Notes: generated by a model from the letters alone, not told the origin. A stretch of 64,000 bases of DNA from Sandarakinorhabdus cyanobacteriorum (GCF_002251755.1 NZ_NOXT01000111.1:1-64000); one strand, 5' to 3'; numbered from the stretch's first letter, positions 47,482-57,935 are shown. Program-made: numbers and translations.

Positions 47482-48183
47482 TCAGACGGCCTTCAACTGG
47501 CCCGGCACCTGCACCGGCTCCGACTCCCAGTCCACCGACAATGCTTCGAACTTGCCCGTGTCGTGGTTCAGCACGCGCAGCACGCCTTCAGCGATATCGA
47601 ACAGCGCACCTTGCAGGTGGAGTTCGCCCCTGGCTTCGGCGGCGGCGATGAACGGGAAGCTGCGCAGATTGTCGATCGACAGGCGGATCGAGGCCAATTC
47701 CAGCGCGCTGCAGGCATCGATATCGGGCGAAAGCTGGGCAGCCGCCCGGATCGTGTCGCGGGCCGGGGCAATCTGGCTCATCCAGCGGTTGATGAAGCCG
47801 CCCTCGCCGGGCTGGGCATTGTCGAACGTGCCTTCCAGGCTGGCCTTGATGCCGCCACAGCGGGCATGGCCCAGCACCAGGATATGATGCACCTTCAACT
47901 GGGTAACGGCATATTCGATCGCGGCCGACGTGCTGTGCTGGCCATGGGTGGGATCGGGATCGAAGTGCGGCACCAGATTGGCGACATTGCGCACCACGAA
48001 CATCTGGCCCGGCTCGGTGTCGAAAATCCGCGTCGGGTCCACCCGGCTGTCGGAACAGCTGATCACCAGCACGCCGGGGGCCTGGCCCTTGTCGGCCAGG
48101 GCGTCATAGCGGCGGCGCTGTTCCTGGTAAGCACCGGTGCGGAACCGGCGATAGCCTTCCAGAAGGGCTTTGAATTCAGGCAT
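47482..48183 (-). CDS. Beta-class carbonic anhydrase
   Basis: This 233-residue zinc enzyme interconverts CO2 and bicarbonate. Zinc ligands are Cys43, His106 and Cys109 (SCSDSR and GHARCGG), with the Asp45-Arg47 dyad. The start at 48183 (MPEFKALLEGY) is preferred to 48204. It faces a hydrophobic intergenic stretch (47289-47481) in which only a hairpin and a 46-codon ORF of doubtful value are seen. Confidence 0.94.
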   Translation of the reverse strand: MPEFKALLEGYRRFRTGAYQEQRRRYDALADKGQAPGVLVISCSDSRVDPTRIFDTEPGQMFVVRNVANLVPHFDPDPTHGQHSTSAAIEYAVTQLKVHHILVLGHARCGGIKASLEGTFDNAQPGEGGFINRWMSQIAPARDTIRAAAQLSPDIDACSALELASIRLSIDNLRSFPFIAAAEARGELHLQGALFDIAEGVLRVLNHDTGKFEALSVDWESEPVQVPGQLKAV

Positions 48184-48254
48184 GGTTTTCCCCTGTTTCT
48201 GCACTGATTGCGCGCCATGCTAAACCGTTATGGCTGCACCGTCATCCGCCATGG

Positions 48255-48283
48255 TTGGCATTGGTCGCAACAGCCGCTAATCC
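48255..48283 (+). promoter_or_regulatory. Putative lipA promoter, possibly leaderless
   Basis: TTGGCA (48255-48260), 17 bases, then TAATCC (48278-48283) ends six bases before the lipA ATG. Initiation would fall on or near the A of the start codon. No Shine-Dalgarno is apparent. Confidence 0.45.
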
Positions 48284-48289
48284 TGCCGC

Positions 48290-49240
48290 ATGAGCGAGCC
48301 AGTCCTTGATCTGCCCACCACTCCGTCTGGCCTTCCGCGCAAGCCGGACTGGATCCGCGTGAAGGCGCCAACCAGCAAGGCCTATAACGAGACGCGCGCG
48401 CTGATGCGCAGTCTCAAGCTCAACACCGTGTGCGAGGAGGCGGCCTGCCCCAATATCGGGGAGTGCTGGAGCCAGAAGCACGCGACGGTGATGATCCTGG
48501 GCGACACCTGCACCCGGGCCTGCGCCTTCTGCAACGTCAAGACCGGCATGCCGGGCAAGGTGGACGCGGCCGAACCCGGCCATGTGGCCGAAGCCGCGGC
48601 GCGCATGGGGCTGCAGCATATCGTCATCACCTCGGTTGACCGGGATGATCTGCCCGATGGCGGCGCCAGCCAGTTCGTGAAGGTGATCAGCGAATTGCGC
48701 CGGCAGACGCCGGAGACCACGATCGAGATCCTGACCCCCGATTTCCGCAACAAGATGGACCGGGCAGTGGAGATGATCGTTGAGGCCGGGCCGGATGTGT
48801 ATAACCACAATCTGGAAACCGTGCCGCGCCTGTATCCCACGATCCGGCCGGGCGCGCGCTATTATCATTCGCTGCGCTTGCTGGACAAGGTGAAGCAACT
48901 GAGCCCGACCATCTTCACCAAATCCGGCCTGATGGTGGGGCTGGGCGAAACGCCGCTGGAACTGCACCAGGTGTTTGACGACATGCGCTCGGCCGGGGTC
49001 GATTTCCTAACCGTTGGCCAATATCTGCAGCCGACGCCGCGCCACGCGAAGGTGATGGAGTTCGTGACGCCAGCAACGTTCAACACCTATGCCGCCGTGG
49101 CGCGTTCCAAGGGTTTCCTGCTGGTTGCCGCCTCGCCGCTCACCCGCTCCTCCTATCACGCGGGCCGGGATTTTGCCGAAATGCAGGCGCGGCGAAAGGC
49201 GCAGGCGGCAGGGACCGGCAGCGCCGCTAAGCGGAGCTGA
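48290..49240 (+). CDS. lipA: Lipoyl synthase
   Basis: LipA is a radical-SAM enzyme that inserts sulfur into octanoyl groups to make lipoyl cofactors, including those on PdhB and PdhC here. The 316-residue protein has the auxiliary-cluster cysteines 48, 53, 59 ([12 protein letters not shown]) and the radical-SAM cysteines 74, 78, 81 (CTRACAFC). LITER-like HNLETVPRL and the C-terminal [10 protein letters not shown] fit. Its stop overlaps the ratA start. Confidence 0.96.
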   Translation: MSEPVLDLPTTPSGLPRKPDWIRVKAPTSKAYNETRALMRSLKLNTVCEEAACPNIGECWSQKHATVMILGDTCTRACAFCNVKTGMPGKVDAAEPGHVAEAAARMGLQHIVITSVDRDDLPDGGASQFVKVISELRRQTPETTIEILTPDFRNKMDRAVEMIVEAGPDVYNHNLETVPRLYPTIRPGARYYHSLRLLDKVKQLSPTIFTKSGLMVGLGETPLELHQVFDDMRSAGVDFLTVGQYLQPTPRHAKVMEFVTPATFNTYAAVARSKGFLLVAASPLTRSSYHAGRDFAEMQARRKAQAAGTGSAAKRS

Positions 49241-49695
49241 TGCCCAAGCACCGCGAAGTCAGAACCCTGGCCTGGTCGGCCACCGAGATGTTCGATCTGG
49301 TGGCCGATGTTCGCCGCTATGGCGAATTCCTGCCCTGGGTGCAGGGCATGCGGGTTGGCCCGCCACAGGCACTGCCCGATGGCAAGACCGTGCTGGTGGC
49401 CGACATGGTGGTGGGTTTTCGCATGATCCGCGAGAAGTTCACCAGCCGGGTGACGCTGGACCGGCCGGCCCATGTGCATGTCGACTATCTCGATGGGCCG
49501 ATGAAATATCTGTTCAACGACTGGACCTTCCGCGACCGGCCGGGCGGCGGCTGCGAGATTGATTTTGCCGTGGATTTCCAGTTCCGCAACCGCGCCTTCG
49601 AAGCGCTGGCCGGCATGTTCTTCACCGAAGCCTTTGAAAAGATGGTGGCCGCCTTTGTGGCGCGGGCGGAGGCGCTGTACGGGCCCAGGGGTTGA
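49240..49695 (+). CDS. Coenzyme-Q-binding / RatA-like START domain protein
   Basis: This 151-residue protein has the Coq10/RatA START-like fold: RTLAWSATEMFDLVADVRRYGEFLPWV at the N-terminus, FTSRVTLDRPAHVHVDYLDGP, and a long C-terminal helix. Such proteins bind ubiquinone-like ligands, and E. coli RatA has been described as blocking ribosome subunit joining; which role applies here is unclear. The start overlaps the lipA stop by one base. Confidence 0.88.
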   Translation: MPKHREVRTLAWSATEMFDLVADVRRYGEFLPWVQGMRVGPPQALPDGKTVLVADMVVGFRMIREKFTSRVTLDRPAHVHVDYLDGPMKYLFNDWTFRDRPGGGCEIDFAVDFQFRNRAFEALAGMFFTEAFEKMVAAFVARAEALYGPRG

Positions 49696-49701
49696 AATAG
49701 G

Positions 49702-50199
49702 TTAGGGCTTGAGCAGGTTCAGCGCCACCAGCGCTGCCTGGCGCCGCACTTCGGCACGGCCGAGATCGCCGAACTGTCGGGTATCGGCCACCACGCTTTC
49801 CGGATCCTGCCCGCGCAGCGCCCGGGCGAACACCACCATGCCCACCGGCTTGCCCGGCGTGGCGCCGCCGGGACCGGCGATGCCGGTGATCGACACGGCG
49901 ATATCGGCCGGGCTGTGGGCCAGAACGCCCTGCGCCATCGCCCAGGCGGTGGCCGGCGAAACGGCGCCAAAGGTGGCGAGCACATCCTCCGACACGCCGA
50001 GCAATTCCATCTTGGCCTCGTTGGAATAGGTGACAAAGCCGCGATCAAACACGTCGGACGAGCCAGGGATTTCGGTGAGCGCGGCGGCGACCAGCCCCCC
50101 GGTGCAGCTTTCGGCCACGGCAATGCGGCGGCCCAGGGCCCGGTTTGCCGCCAGCACCTGCTCGGCCAGCGTGACCAGTTCGGCGTCCATCCCGCTCAT
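49702..50199 (-). CDS. CinA C-terminal-type nicotinamide-nucleotide amidase
   Basis: This 165-residue protein corresponds to the amidase domain of CinA/PncC, which deamidates nicotinamide mononucleotide. Signatures include [37 protein letters not shown] and [18 protein letters not shown]. The N-terminal domain of full CinA is absent, as in the stand-alone PncC type. Its ATG overlaps the ispDF stop by four bases. Confidence 0.9.
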   Translation of the reverse strand: MSGMDAELVTLAEQVLAANRALGRRIAVAESCTGGLVAAALTEIPGSSDVFDRGFVTYSNEAKMELLGVSEDVLATFGAVSPATAWAMAQGVLAHSPADIAVSITGIAGPGGATPGKPVGMVVFARALRGQDPESVVADTRQFGDLGRAEVRRQAALVALNLLKP

Positions 50200-51341
50200 T
50201 TCGGAAGTCGCACGCTGGCCATGGCCTGGGCGGCAATGCCCTCCTGCCGGCCGGTGAAGCCAAGTTTTTCGGTGGTGGTCGCCTTCACGCTGACCCGGTC
50301 GATGGCAAGCCCGAGGATTTCGGCCATGCGCGCGCGCATCGCCTCCCGGTGCGGGCCGATCTTGGGCCGCTCGCAGATCAGCGTCACATCCACATGGTCG
50401 ATGATGCCGCCGCGTTCGCGCACCAGCTGGGCGGCGTGGGCGAGAAACTGATCAGACGCGGCGCCGCGCCAGCGTTCGTCGCTGGGCGGGAAATGATCGC
50501 CAATGTCACCGGCGGCGATGGTGCCCAACAATGCATCGGTGAGGGCATGGAGGCCGGCATCGGCATCGCTGTGGCCCACCAGGCCGGCATCATGCGGGAT
50601 TTTCACCCCGCACAGCCAGACATTATCGCCGGGGCCGAAACGGTGCACATCAAAGCCGGACGCGGCGCGGGAGGAATAGACGGTCATGGCCTCGGCTTTG
50701 GCAAAATCATGCGGCTCCGTCACCTTGAAAGCGCGTTCGTCGCCCGGCGTGATGACAACCGCGAGGCCGGCGGCGAGCGCGATGGCAACCTCGTCCGTCT
50801 GCCCCGGCGCGGCGGCACGGTGGGCAGCGAGGATGGCCGGGAAGCGGAAGGCCTGCGGGGTCTGCACGCGCCACAGATTGTCGCGATCGACACTGCCGGA
50901 AAAGCGACCGTCGGCGCCGCGGCGCAGGCTGTCCACCTGGGGCAGGGCGGGGCAGGCACCCTCCACCGCCGGATCAGCAAAGGCGGCGATCAGCGCATCG
51001 ATCACCGCGGCCGGCACAAAGGCACGGGCGGCATCATGCACCAGCACGACATCGGGGGGATCAGCGGCCAGCGCCTCCAGCCCGGCGCGCACGCTGTCCT
51101 GCCGTGTGGCACCGCCGGCAACCGGAGGGGGCAGGACCAGGCCGGCGACGGATGTTTCATACAGCGCGCGGCATTCGGGATTGATCACCACCGTGACGCT
51201 GGTGATGCCGGGATGGTTCAACAGGCCGGTCACGGCGTGGCGCAGCAGGGGTTGCCCGGACACGTCACGATATTGCTTGGGCATGCCACCGCCGGCCCGG
51301 ATGCCGGCACCAGCCGCGACGATAAGGGCACTGATGCGCAT
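50196..51341 (-). CDS. ispDF: Bifunctional IspD/IspF (MEP isoprenoid pathway)
   Basis: This 381-residue fusion has an N-terminal cytidylyltransferase (IspD, about residues 1-220, with [32 protein letters not shown]) and a C-terminal cyclodiphosphate synthase (IspF, about 225-381, with [10 protein letters not shown], metal-binding [18 protein letters not shown] and [13 protein letters not shown]). IspDF fusions are known in alphaproteobacteria. It is divergent from dusB and coupled to cinA. Confidence 0.95.
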   Translation of the reverse strand: MRISALIVAAGAGIRAGGGMPKQYRDVSGQPLLRHAVTGLLNHPGITSVTVVINPECRALYETSVAGLVLPPPVAGGATRQDSVRAGLEALAADPPDVVLVHDAARAFVPAAVIDALIAAFADPAVEGACPALPQVDSLRRGADGRFSGSVDRDNLWRVQTPQAFRFPAILAAHRAAAPGQTDEVAIALAAGLAVVITPGDERAFKVTEPHDFAKAEAMTVYSSRAASGFDVHRFGPGDNVWLCGVKIPHDAGLVGHSDADAGLHALTDALLGTIAAGDIGDHFPPSDERWRGAASDQFLAHAAQLVRERGGIIDHVDVTLICERPKIGPHREAMRARMAEILGLAIDRVSVKATTTEKLGFTGRQEGIAAQAMASVRLPK

Positions 51342-51407
51342 GATGCGGGCACATATCGGGCCTTCGCCTTGTGGAAAAGGGCCAATCTGCGCTATGGCCC
51401 CGCCACA

Positions 51408-52424
51408 ATGAGCCTGCTTGCCCCTATCCAGATCGGCCCGAACCGCATCGATATTCCGGTGATCCTGGCACCGATGACCGGCGTGACCGACATGCCGTTC
51501 CGCACGCTGGTGCGCCGCTTTGGTGCAGGGCTGACCGTGACCGAGATGATCGCATCGGAAGCGATGATCCGCGAAACACGGCAGAGCATCCAGAAGGCGG
51601 CCTGGCACCCATCGGAAGAGCCGGTTTCCATGCAGTTGGCCGGCTGCGAGCCGCAGCGCATGGCCGAAGCCGCCAAGCTCAATGAGCAGAAGGGCGCTGC
51701 CATCATCGATATCAACATGGGCTGCCCGGTGAAGAAGGTGGTGAACGGCCATGCCGGATCCAGCCTGATGCGCGACCTGCCGCTGGCCTCCCAGTTGATC
51801 CGTGCCACCGTGAAGGCGGTAAAGCTGCCGGTGACGCTGAAGATGCGCATGGGCTGGGATCATAACAGCCTCAATGCCCCGGAACTTGCCCGCATTGCCG
51901 AGGGTGAGGGCATCCAGCTGATCACCGTGCACGGCCGCACCCGCTGCCAGCTATACAGCGGCACCGCCGATTGGGCCTTTGTGCGCAACGTGAAGAATGC
52001 CGTGCAACTGCCTGTGATCGTGAATGGAGACATTTGTTCCATCGACGATGCCAGGGCGGCGCTGGCCCAGAGCGGGGCCGATGGCGTGATGATCGGGCGT
52101 GGTGCCTATGGCAAGCCGTGGCTGCTGGCGCAGGTGATGGCAGCGCTGACCGGGCGGGATGTGCCGGCCGATCCCAGCCTTGCCGAACAACATGCACTGG
52201 TGAAGGAACATTATGCCCTGATGCTCGAGCTTTATGGCGAGTTGAACGGCGTCAACCTCGCCCGCAAGCATCTGGGCTGGTACACCAAGGGCCTGCACGA
52301 CAGTGCCCAGTTCCGCAACGCGGTGAACGAGGTGACCAGCAGCGCCACCGTGCTGGCGATGATCGACCGGTTTTACGACAATCTTCTGGCGGCACCGCCG
52401 GCAACGCTGGAGCGCGCGGCCTGA
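51408..52424 (+). CDS. dusB: tRNA-dihydrouridine synthase B
   Basis: This 338-residue FMN-dependent tRNA reductase has the TIM-barrel start [20 protein letters not shown], catalytic Cys106 in [22 protein letters not shown] and [11 protein letters not shown]. Start ATG 51408 is supported by the family; the frame continues upstream but through non-homologous sequence opposite ispDF. dusB precedes the ntr genes, as in alphaproteobacterial nifR3-ntr clusters. Confidence 0.95.
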   Translation: MSLLAPIQIGPNRIDIPVILAPMTGVTDMPFRTLVRRFGAGLTVTEMIASEAMIRETRQSIQKAAWHPSEEPVSMQLAGCEPQRMAEAAKLNEQKGAAIIDINMGCPVKKVVNGHAGSSLMRDLPLASQLIRATVKAVKLPVTLKMRMGWDHNSLNAPELARIAEGEGIQLITVHGRTRCQLYSGTADWAFVRNVKNAVQLPVIVNGDICSIDDARAALAQSGADGVMIGRGAYGKPWLLAQVMAALTGRDVPADPSLAEQHALVKEHYALMLELYGELNGVNLARKHLGWYTKGLHDSAQFRNAVNEVTSSATVLAMIDRFYDNLLAAPPATLERAA

Positions 52425-52503
52425 CGGCCTGTCGCATTGCTGCAACGGTGCAGCGTATCACTGTGTTCCCGATGCAACAGCAATCGGCTATCCTGTCGGC
52501 ATC

Positions 52504-54822
52504 GTGGCAGTCGAATCGCGCACCCTGAACCCGGCTCTTCGACGCCGGCGTGGCCCATTGGCCCGCCTGGCGGTGCGCGGCCGGCGTGTTGCCCGCCGCG
52601 CGGTGCGTGTCACCCGCAGCAGCGGCTTCTATCCCCGGCTTGAGCTTCTGGCCGCTGTGCTCACCATCGTGGCCGGCTGGACCAGCTATGCCTATCTCAC
52701 GCGCAGCGGCTTGCCGGCCAATGGCGCGTCGCAGCCGCTGGTGGCCTTGCTGGTGGTGGCCAATCTGGTGCCTGCGATGCTGCTGGTGGTGCTGATCGGC
52801 CGGCGCGTCGCCATATTGGTCACCAACCGCCGGCGCGGCCTGGCAGGGGCGCGGCTGCACCTGCGTCTGGTCGCGCTGTTTGCCTCGATCGCGGCGGTGC
52901 CAACGCTGCTGGTGGTGGTGTTTGCCTCGCTGCTGTTTCAGTTTGGCGTGCAATTCTGGTTTTCCGATCGGGTGCGCACCATCCTCGATGGCTCCAACCA
53001 GGTCGCGCAGGCCTATGTGGAGGAGAACCGCCAGCGCATCGCCGATGATATCGTGGTGATGGCGGCTGACGTGGCCTCCTATGCGCGGGATTTTGGCGAA
53101 GGTTCGGCGTTGTATCGCCGGGGGCTTGATTTCCAGGTCGCCGGCCGCACGCTCACCGAAGCAGCGGTGGTGCGGCGGGGGCCGGGTGGGCTGCAGCTGG
53201 TTGCGGTGAGCAAGGTCAACCCGGCCGATGTGGGCAACCATCTGGCCGATATCGATCTTGGCCGGGCCGGGGCGGCGCCGGTGACCTTGATTGGCACCGG
53301 TGAGGACCGGGTGGAGGCTGCGGTGGCCGTGCCCGGCCAGCCCGGCACCTTTCTTTATGTCAGCCGCAAGGTGGACCCGGCCGTGCTGGCGCGCGCCAAC
53401 AAGGCGGCGGGCGCGCTGGACGAGTATAAATCCCTGATCGAACGCAGCCGGGTGATGCAGTTGCGCTTCAACCTGGTGTTGATGGCGGTGTCCCTGCTCA
53501 CGCTGATCGTTGCCATCTGGTTCGCCCTTTGGCTGGCCAACCGGCTGGTGGAGCCGATTGCGCGCCTGGCCTTTGCTGCCGAGCGGGTGGGGGCCGGCGA
53601 TCTGGATGCGCGCGTGCCGGTGCGCGGCGATGCCGACGAGATTGGTGTGCTGGAACGCGCCTTCAACCGCATGACCAGCCAGTTGAAGAGCCAGCAGGCC
53701 GCCCTGCTGTCGGCCAATGGCGAGCTCGACACGCGGCGGCGTTTTACCGAGGCGGTGCTGTCGGGCGTTTCGGCCGGTGTGATGTCCATCGCGCCGGATG
53801 GCGAAGTGCGGGTGGCCAATGCCTCGGCCGCCGCCCTGCTGGCCATGCCGCAGCGGCTGTTGCGCGGCCAGTTGCTCAAGGATGTGGCGCCGGAACTGGC
53901 CGATCTTCTGGATCAGGCGCGGCAGACGGGCGATGCCGCCGGCCAGGTGCGCATCCAGCGGGATGGCGAAACGCAGACGCTGGCGGTGCGCATCGGTGCG
54001 GCCGGGGAGGGCGAGGGCGGTGATGCCGGCTTCGTGCTGACCTTTGACGATATTTCGGCCCAACTGGCCGATCAGCGCCGCGCGGCCTGGGCCGATGTTG
54101 CCCGCCGCATCGCGCACGAGATCAAGAACCCGCTCACGCCGATCCAGCTGGCCGCCGAACGGCTGCAGCGCAAGTTTGGCCGCCAGATCGCCGAGGATGG
54201 TGATACGTTCACCACGCTGACCGGCACCATCGTGCGCCAGGTGGGCGACCTCAGGCGCATGGTGGATGAGTTTTCCGAGTTCGCCCGCCTGCCCAAGCCG
54301 GTGTTTGCGCCCGACCAGTTTGACCGGCTGGTGCGGCAAGCGCTGGTGCTGCAGGAGGTGGCCTTCCCGGCCATCCGGTTCAGCCTGAACGGGGAGACGG
54401 CCAGCGCCATCGTGTGCGACCGCCAGCAATTGAGCCGCGCCGTGACCAATCTGATCAAGAATGCCGCCGAAAGCGTGACGGCGCGGCTGGAGGCCGATGG
54501 CGGCAGCGGCGCGCCCGGCCAGATTGCCATCGACATCGCAGAAGCGGGCGAGAAGGTGCGGCTGAGCATCACCGACAATGGCCTGGGCTTTCCTGCCGAA
54601 GACCGGCAGCGCTTGCTGGAACCCTATGTCACCACCCGGGCGCGCGGCACCGGCCTGGGCCTCGCCATCACTGCCAAGATCATCGAGGATCATGGTGGCA
54701 GCCTGGAACTGGCCGACAATCCCGATGGGCCTGGTGCGCGGGTAATCGCCACCTTGTCGCGCGCTCTCGCCCCCGAACCCCAGCAGGCGCTGCCGATGGC
54801 CGCCCTGATCGCCCCCGTTTGA
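52504..54822 (+). CDS. ntrY: NtrY-type membrane sensor histidine kinase
   Basis: This 772-residue sensor starts with GTG. It has N-terminal helices (about residues 45-67, 78-100, 118-140), a periplasmic region, another helix near 320-345, a HAMP domain (RLVEPIARLAFAAERVGAG), a PAS region (about 410-510) and the kinase core: RRIAHEIKNPLTPI with the phospho-acceptor His538, N-box NLIKNAAESV, and ATPase boxes DNGLGFP and GTGLGLAITAKIIEDHGG. NtrYX regulates nitrogen, redox or envelope responses in alphaproteobacteria; the signal here is unknown. Confidence 0.93.
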   Translation: MAVESRTLNPALRRRRGPLARLAVRGRRVARRAVRVTRSSGFYPRLELLAAVLTIVAGWTSYAYLTRSGLPANGASQPLVALLVVANLVPAMLLVVLIGRRVAILVTNRRRGLAGARLHLRLVALFASIAAVPTLLVVVFASLLFQFGVQFWFSDRVRTILDGSNQVAQAYVEENRQRIADDIVVMAADVASYARDFGEGSALYRRGLDFQVAGRTLTEAAVVRRGPGGLQLVAVSKVNPADVGNHLADIDLGRAGAAPVTLIGTGEDRVEAAVAVPGQPGTFLYVSRKVDPAVLARANKAAGALDEYKSLIERSRVMQLRFNLVLMAVSLLTLIVAIWFALWLANRLVEPIARLAFAAERVGAGDLDARVPVRGDADEIGVLERAFNRMTSQLKSQQAALLSANGELDTRRRFTEAVLSGVSAGVMSIAPDGEVRVANASAAALLAMPQRLLRGQLLKDVAPELADLLDQARQTGDAAGQVRIQRDGETQTLAVRIGAAGEGEGGDAGFVLTFDDISAQLADQRRAAWADVARRIAHEIKNPLTPIQLAAERLQRKFGRQIAEDGDTFTTLTGTIVRQVGDLRRMVDEFSEFARLPKPVFAPDQFDRLVRQALVLQEVAFPAIRFSLNGETASAIVCDRQQLSRAVTNLIKNAAESVTARLEADGGSGAPGQIAIDIAEAGEKVRLSITDNGLGFPAEDRQRLLEPYVTTRARGTGLGLAITAKIIEDHGGSLELADNPDGPGARVIATLSRALAPEPQQALPMAALIAPV

Positions 54823-54840
54823 TGAGGACCATCCCATATC

Positions 54841-56241
54841 ATGGCGCTTGATATCCTGATCGTTGATGATGAAGCCGATATCCGCGACCTGGTCGCCGGC
54901 GTGCTGGCTGATGAGGGGTTTGAAACCCGGGTGGCGGCCAACAGCCAGCAGGCGCTGGCGGCGCTGGCCGAACGGCGGCCGAGCCTGGTGATCCTGGACA
55001 TCTGGCTGCAAGGATCGGCGATGGACGGGATCGAGCTGCTGGATGCGATGAAGGCGCGCGATCCCACTTTGCCGGTGGTGATGATTTCCGGCCACGGCAC
55101 GCTGGACACCGCGGTCGCTGCCATCAAGCGCGGCGCCTATGACTATATCGAGAAGCCCTTCCAGGCCGAACAACTGCTGCTGGTGGTGCGGCGGGCGACC
55201 GAAACCGAACGGCTGCGCCGCGAATATCAGGCCCTGAAGGAACGCGTGGGCTATGACATTGAGCTGACCGGCACCTCGCCGCAGATCAATCAGGTGCGCG
55301 CCACCCTGAAGCGGGTGGCGGCCACCGGCAGCCGCGTGCTGATCACCGGCCCGGCCGGCAGCGGCAAGGAGGTGGCGGCGCGGCTGTTGCACCAGTGGAG
55401 CACGCGCGATTCGGCGCCGTTCGTGGTCGTGTCGGCCGCGCGGATGACGCCGGAGCGGGTGGAAGAGGCGTTGTTCGGCGTGGAGGACGGCGGCGAGAAT
55501 GTGCGCGCCGGCCTGTTCGAGCAGGCGCACGGTGGCACGCTGTTTCTGGACGATGTGGCCGACATGCCGATCACCACCCAGGCCAAGATCTTGCGGGTGT
55601 TGACCGAGCAGGTGTTCCAACGCGTGGGCGGTGCCCGCTGGGTGAGGGTGGACGTGCGGGTGATTTCGGCCACCAGCCGCGATCTTTCGGCCGAGATTGC
55701 CGCCGGGCGCTTCCGCGAGGATCTCTATTACCGGCTGAATGTTGTGCCGGTGCGCATGCCGCCGCTGTCGGAACGGCGGGAGGATGTGGCGGAATTGGCG
55801 CGTTACTATCTGGCGCGCTATGCTGCCGAGCGCGGCACGGCGACCCCGGTGTTGACCGACAACGCGCTGGCGGCGCTGCAAACCTATGACTGGCCGGGCA
55901 ACGTGCGCCAGCTGCGCAACGTGATCGAGCGCACGTTGATCCTGGCGCCAACAACGCGCGTGGCCGAAATCGATATCGACATGCTGCCGCAGGAGGTGAC
56001 GGCCGAACCATCGCGCCTGGTGCCCGGCCAGGCGGTGCGATCGATCATGGGCACCCCGCTGCGCGAGGCGCGCGAGGCGTTCGAACGCGAATATCTGCGT
56101 GCCCAGATCAGGCGGTTTTCCGGCAACATCAGCCGCACTGCCGCCTTCATCGGCATGGAACGCAGCGCCCTGCACCGCAAGCTGAAGGCGCTGGGCCTGG
56201 CCGACGAGCAGCCGGAGGGGGGCGACGAGGTGGACGAATGA
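54841..56241 (+). CDS. ntrX: NtrX-type response regulator
   Basis: This 466-residue regulator has a receiver domain (residues 1-120; ILIVDDEADIRD, phosphorylated Asp near 53 in VILDIWL), an AAA+ domain (Walker A GPAGSGKE near 160; Walker B LFLDDVADMP) and a C-terminal Fis-like helix-turn-helix (SGNISRTAAFIGMERSALHRKL). The sigma54-contacting GAFTGA loop is not present (the corresponding region is GENVRAGLFEQAHGG), as expected for NtrX rather than NtrC. It follows ntrY by 18 bases. Confidence 0.93.
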   Translation: MALDILIVDDEADIRDLVAGVLADEGFETRVAANSQQALAALAERRPSLVILDIWLQGSAMDGIELLDAMKARDPTLPVVMISGHGTLDTAVAAIKRGAYDYIEKPFQAEQLLLVVRRATETERLRREYQALKERVGYDIELTGTSPQINQVRATLKRVAATGSRVLITGPAGSGKEVAARLLHQWSTRDSAPFVVVSAARMTPERVEEALFGVEDGGENVRAGLFEQAHGGTLFLDDVADMPITTQAKILRVLTEQVFQRVGGARWVRVDVRVISATSRDLSAEIAAGRFREDLYYRLNVVPVRMPPLSERREDVAELARYYLARYAAERGTATPVLTDNALAALQTYDWPGNVRQLRNVIERTLILAPTTRVAEIDIDMLPQEVTAEPSRLVPGQAVRSIMGTPLREAREAFEREYLRAQIRRFSGNISRTAAFIGMERSALHRKLKALGLADEQPEGGDEVDE

Positions 56242-56347
56242 CCACCTTCACCTTCCTGTGACGAAAGGGATATTTGAAATGCGGCAGGGCAGTGTCTATG
56301 GCGGAAGGGTGGCGTGTTGATCGCCCAAGAAGAACAGGGATGACCCG

Positions 56348-56587
56348 ATGGCCGACAAGTCGAACAGTTTGCAGGATGTGTTCCTGAACACCGTGCGCAA
56401 GACGCGCACCCCGGTGACGATGTTCCTGGTGAACGGCGTGAAGCTGCAGGGCGTCATCACCTGGTTCGACAATTTCTCGGTGCTGTTGCGCCGTGACGGC
56501 CACAGCCAGCTGGTGTACAAGCACGCCATCTCGACGGTGATGCCGGCCACCCCGCTGCAGCAGTTCGAGGCCGAAACCGAAGAGTGA
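56348..56587 (+). CDS. hfq: RNA chaperone Hfq
   Basis: This 79-residue Sm-like hexameric RNA chaperone aids small-RNA/mRNA pairing. Sm1 [26 protein letters not shown] and Sm2 [12 protein letters not shown] are complete. The short C-terminus is typical of alphaproteobacteria. The upstream 106-base gap may include a promoter (TTGAAA near 56274), only weakly supported. hflX follows directly. Confidence 0.97.
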   Translation: MADKSNSLQDVFLNTVRKTRTPVTMFLVNGVKLQGVITWFDNFSVLLRRDGHSQLVYKHAISTVMPATPLQQFEAETEE

Positions 56588-56594
56588 GACAGGT

Positions 56595-57935
56595 TTGAGT
56601 CATCAACCAGCCGGCCCCCCGACCGGCCCAAATCAACTGACCATTGCAGGCTTTGACGAAGCGCGGGGTTTGCGCACCGGCGCGCTTGCCTTCGTCATCC
56701 TGCCGCAACTGGGCGGGGCCCATGGTCTGCGTTCGCCCGATGCCAAGCTGGCCGAGGCGGTTGGCCTCACGCGCGCCATCAATCTGCAGGTTGTCCATGC
56801 CGAGGTGGTGAAGCTGCGCAGCGCATCGGTCTCGCACCTGATGGGCAGCGGCCAGATCGATCGGCTGGCCGGGCTGGTCGCGGCCCTGTGTGCCGAGGTG
56901 GTGATCATTGACGGCCCGGTGAGCCCGGTGCAGCAGCGCAACCTCGAAAAGGCGTTGAAGGCCAAGGTGATCGACCGCACCGGCCTGATCCTCGAAATCT
57001 TTGGCGAGCGCGCCAGCACGGCCGAAGGCACGTTGCAGGTGGAACTGGCGCATATGCAATATCAGGCCAGCCGGCTGGTGCGCAGCTGGACCCACCTGGA
57101 GCGGCAGCGCGGCGGCTTCGGCTTCCTGGGCGGCCCTGGCGAATCGCAGATCGAAACCGACCGCCGGCTGATCCGCGACCGCATCGCCCGGTTGCGCAAG
57201 GAGTTGGAGGAGGTGCGGCGCACCCGCGGCCTGCACCGGCGCAACCGGCAGAAGGCGCCGTGGCCGGTGGTGGCGCTGGTCGGCTATACCAACGCCGGCA
57301 AATCCACCCTGTTCAACCGGCTGACCAGTGCCGAGGTGCGCGCCGAGGATCTGCTCTTTGCCACGCTTGATCCGACCATGCGTGCCATCCGGCTGCCGGG
57401 GCATGACAAGGTCGTGCTTTCCGACACGGTGGGGTTTGTCTCCAACCTGCCGACCCAGCTGGTGGCGGCGTTCCGGGCCACGCTGGAAGAGGTGCTGGAG
57501 GCCGATCTGATCGTGCATGTGCGCGACATCAGCCATCCGGACAGCGATGCGCAGGCGCAGGATGTGATCGACGTGCTCAGTGATCTGGGCCTGGCGCCCG
57601 ACCAGCGCGAGACACCGATGCTCACGGTTTTCAACAAGATTGACGCGCTTTCTGCAGAAGAAGTTGAACTTGTGCGGGCACAGGCTGGCGATGACGCCAT
57701 CCCGGTTTCGGCCTTGACCGGCGAAGGGATCGAGCGCCTACAGGCCGCGATGGACACGGCGCTGCGGGCGGGTGCGCGGGTGCACAGCATCACCCTGCCT
57801 TTGAGCGACGGCCGGCGCATCGCCTGGCTGCACGGCCATGGTGAGGTGCTGGCGCAGGCCAGCGACGACATCAGCATCACCATCGATGTGCGGCTGGACG
57901 ACAAGGACAAGGCCCGGTTTGACGCGCTGCATTGA
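56595..57935 (+). CDS. hflX: GTPase HflX (TTG start)
   Basis: This 446-residue ribosome-associated GTPase acts in stalled-ribosome rescue and heat response. The N-terminal HflX domain (about 40-190, with LMGSGQIDRLAGLVAAL) leads to an acidic/basic helical linker and a G domain with GYTNAGKST (P-loop), DTVGFVSNLPTQLV and FNKID. The start is a TTG at 56595, seven bases after hfq. It is the usual partner downstream of hfq. Confidence 0.93.
   Translation: MSHQPAGPPTGPNQLTIAGFDEARGLRTGALAFVILPQLGGAHGLRSPDAKLAEAVGLTRAINLQVVHAEVVKLRSASVSHLMGSGQIDRLAGLVAALCAEVVIIDGPVSPVQQRNLEKALKAKVIDRTGLILEIFGERASTAEGTLQVELAHMQYQASRLVRSWTHLERQRGGFGFLGGPGESQIETDRRLIRDRIARLRKELEEVRRTRGLHRRNRQKAPWPVVALVGYTNAGKSTLFNRLTSAEVRAEDLLFATLDPTMRAIRLPGHDKVVLSDTVGFVSNLPTQLVAAFRATLEEVLEADLIVHVRDISHPDSDAQAQDVIDVLSDLGLAPDQRETPMLTVFNKIDALSAEEVELVRAQAGDDAIPVSALTGEGIERLQAAMDTALRAGARVHSITLPLSDGRRIAWLHGHGEVLAQASDDISITIDVRLDDKDKARFDALH

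Noticed and set aside
52252-56175. 1307-codon open frame on the minus strand opposite ntrY-ntrX
   Set aside because: It is antisense to two well-supported genes, consists of Gln/His/Arg/Gly-rich low-complexity sequence and has no recognisable domain. High GC and codon bias produce such long shadow frames.
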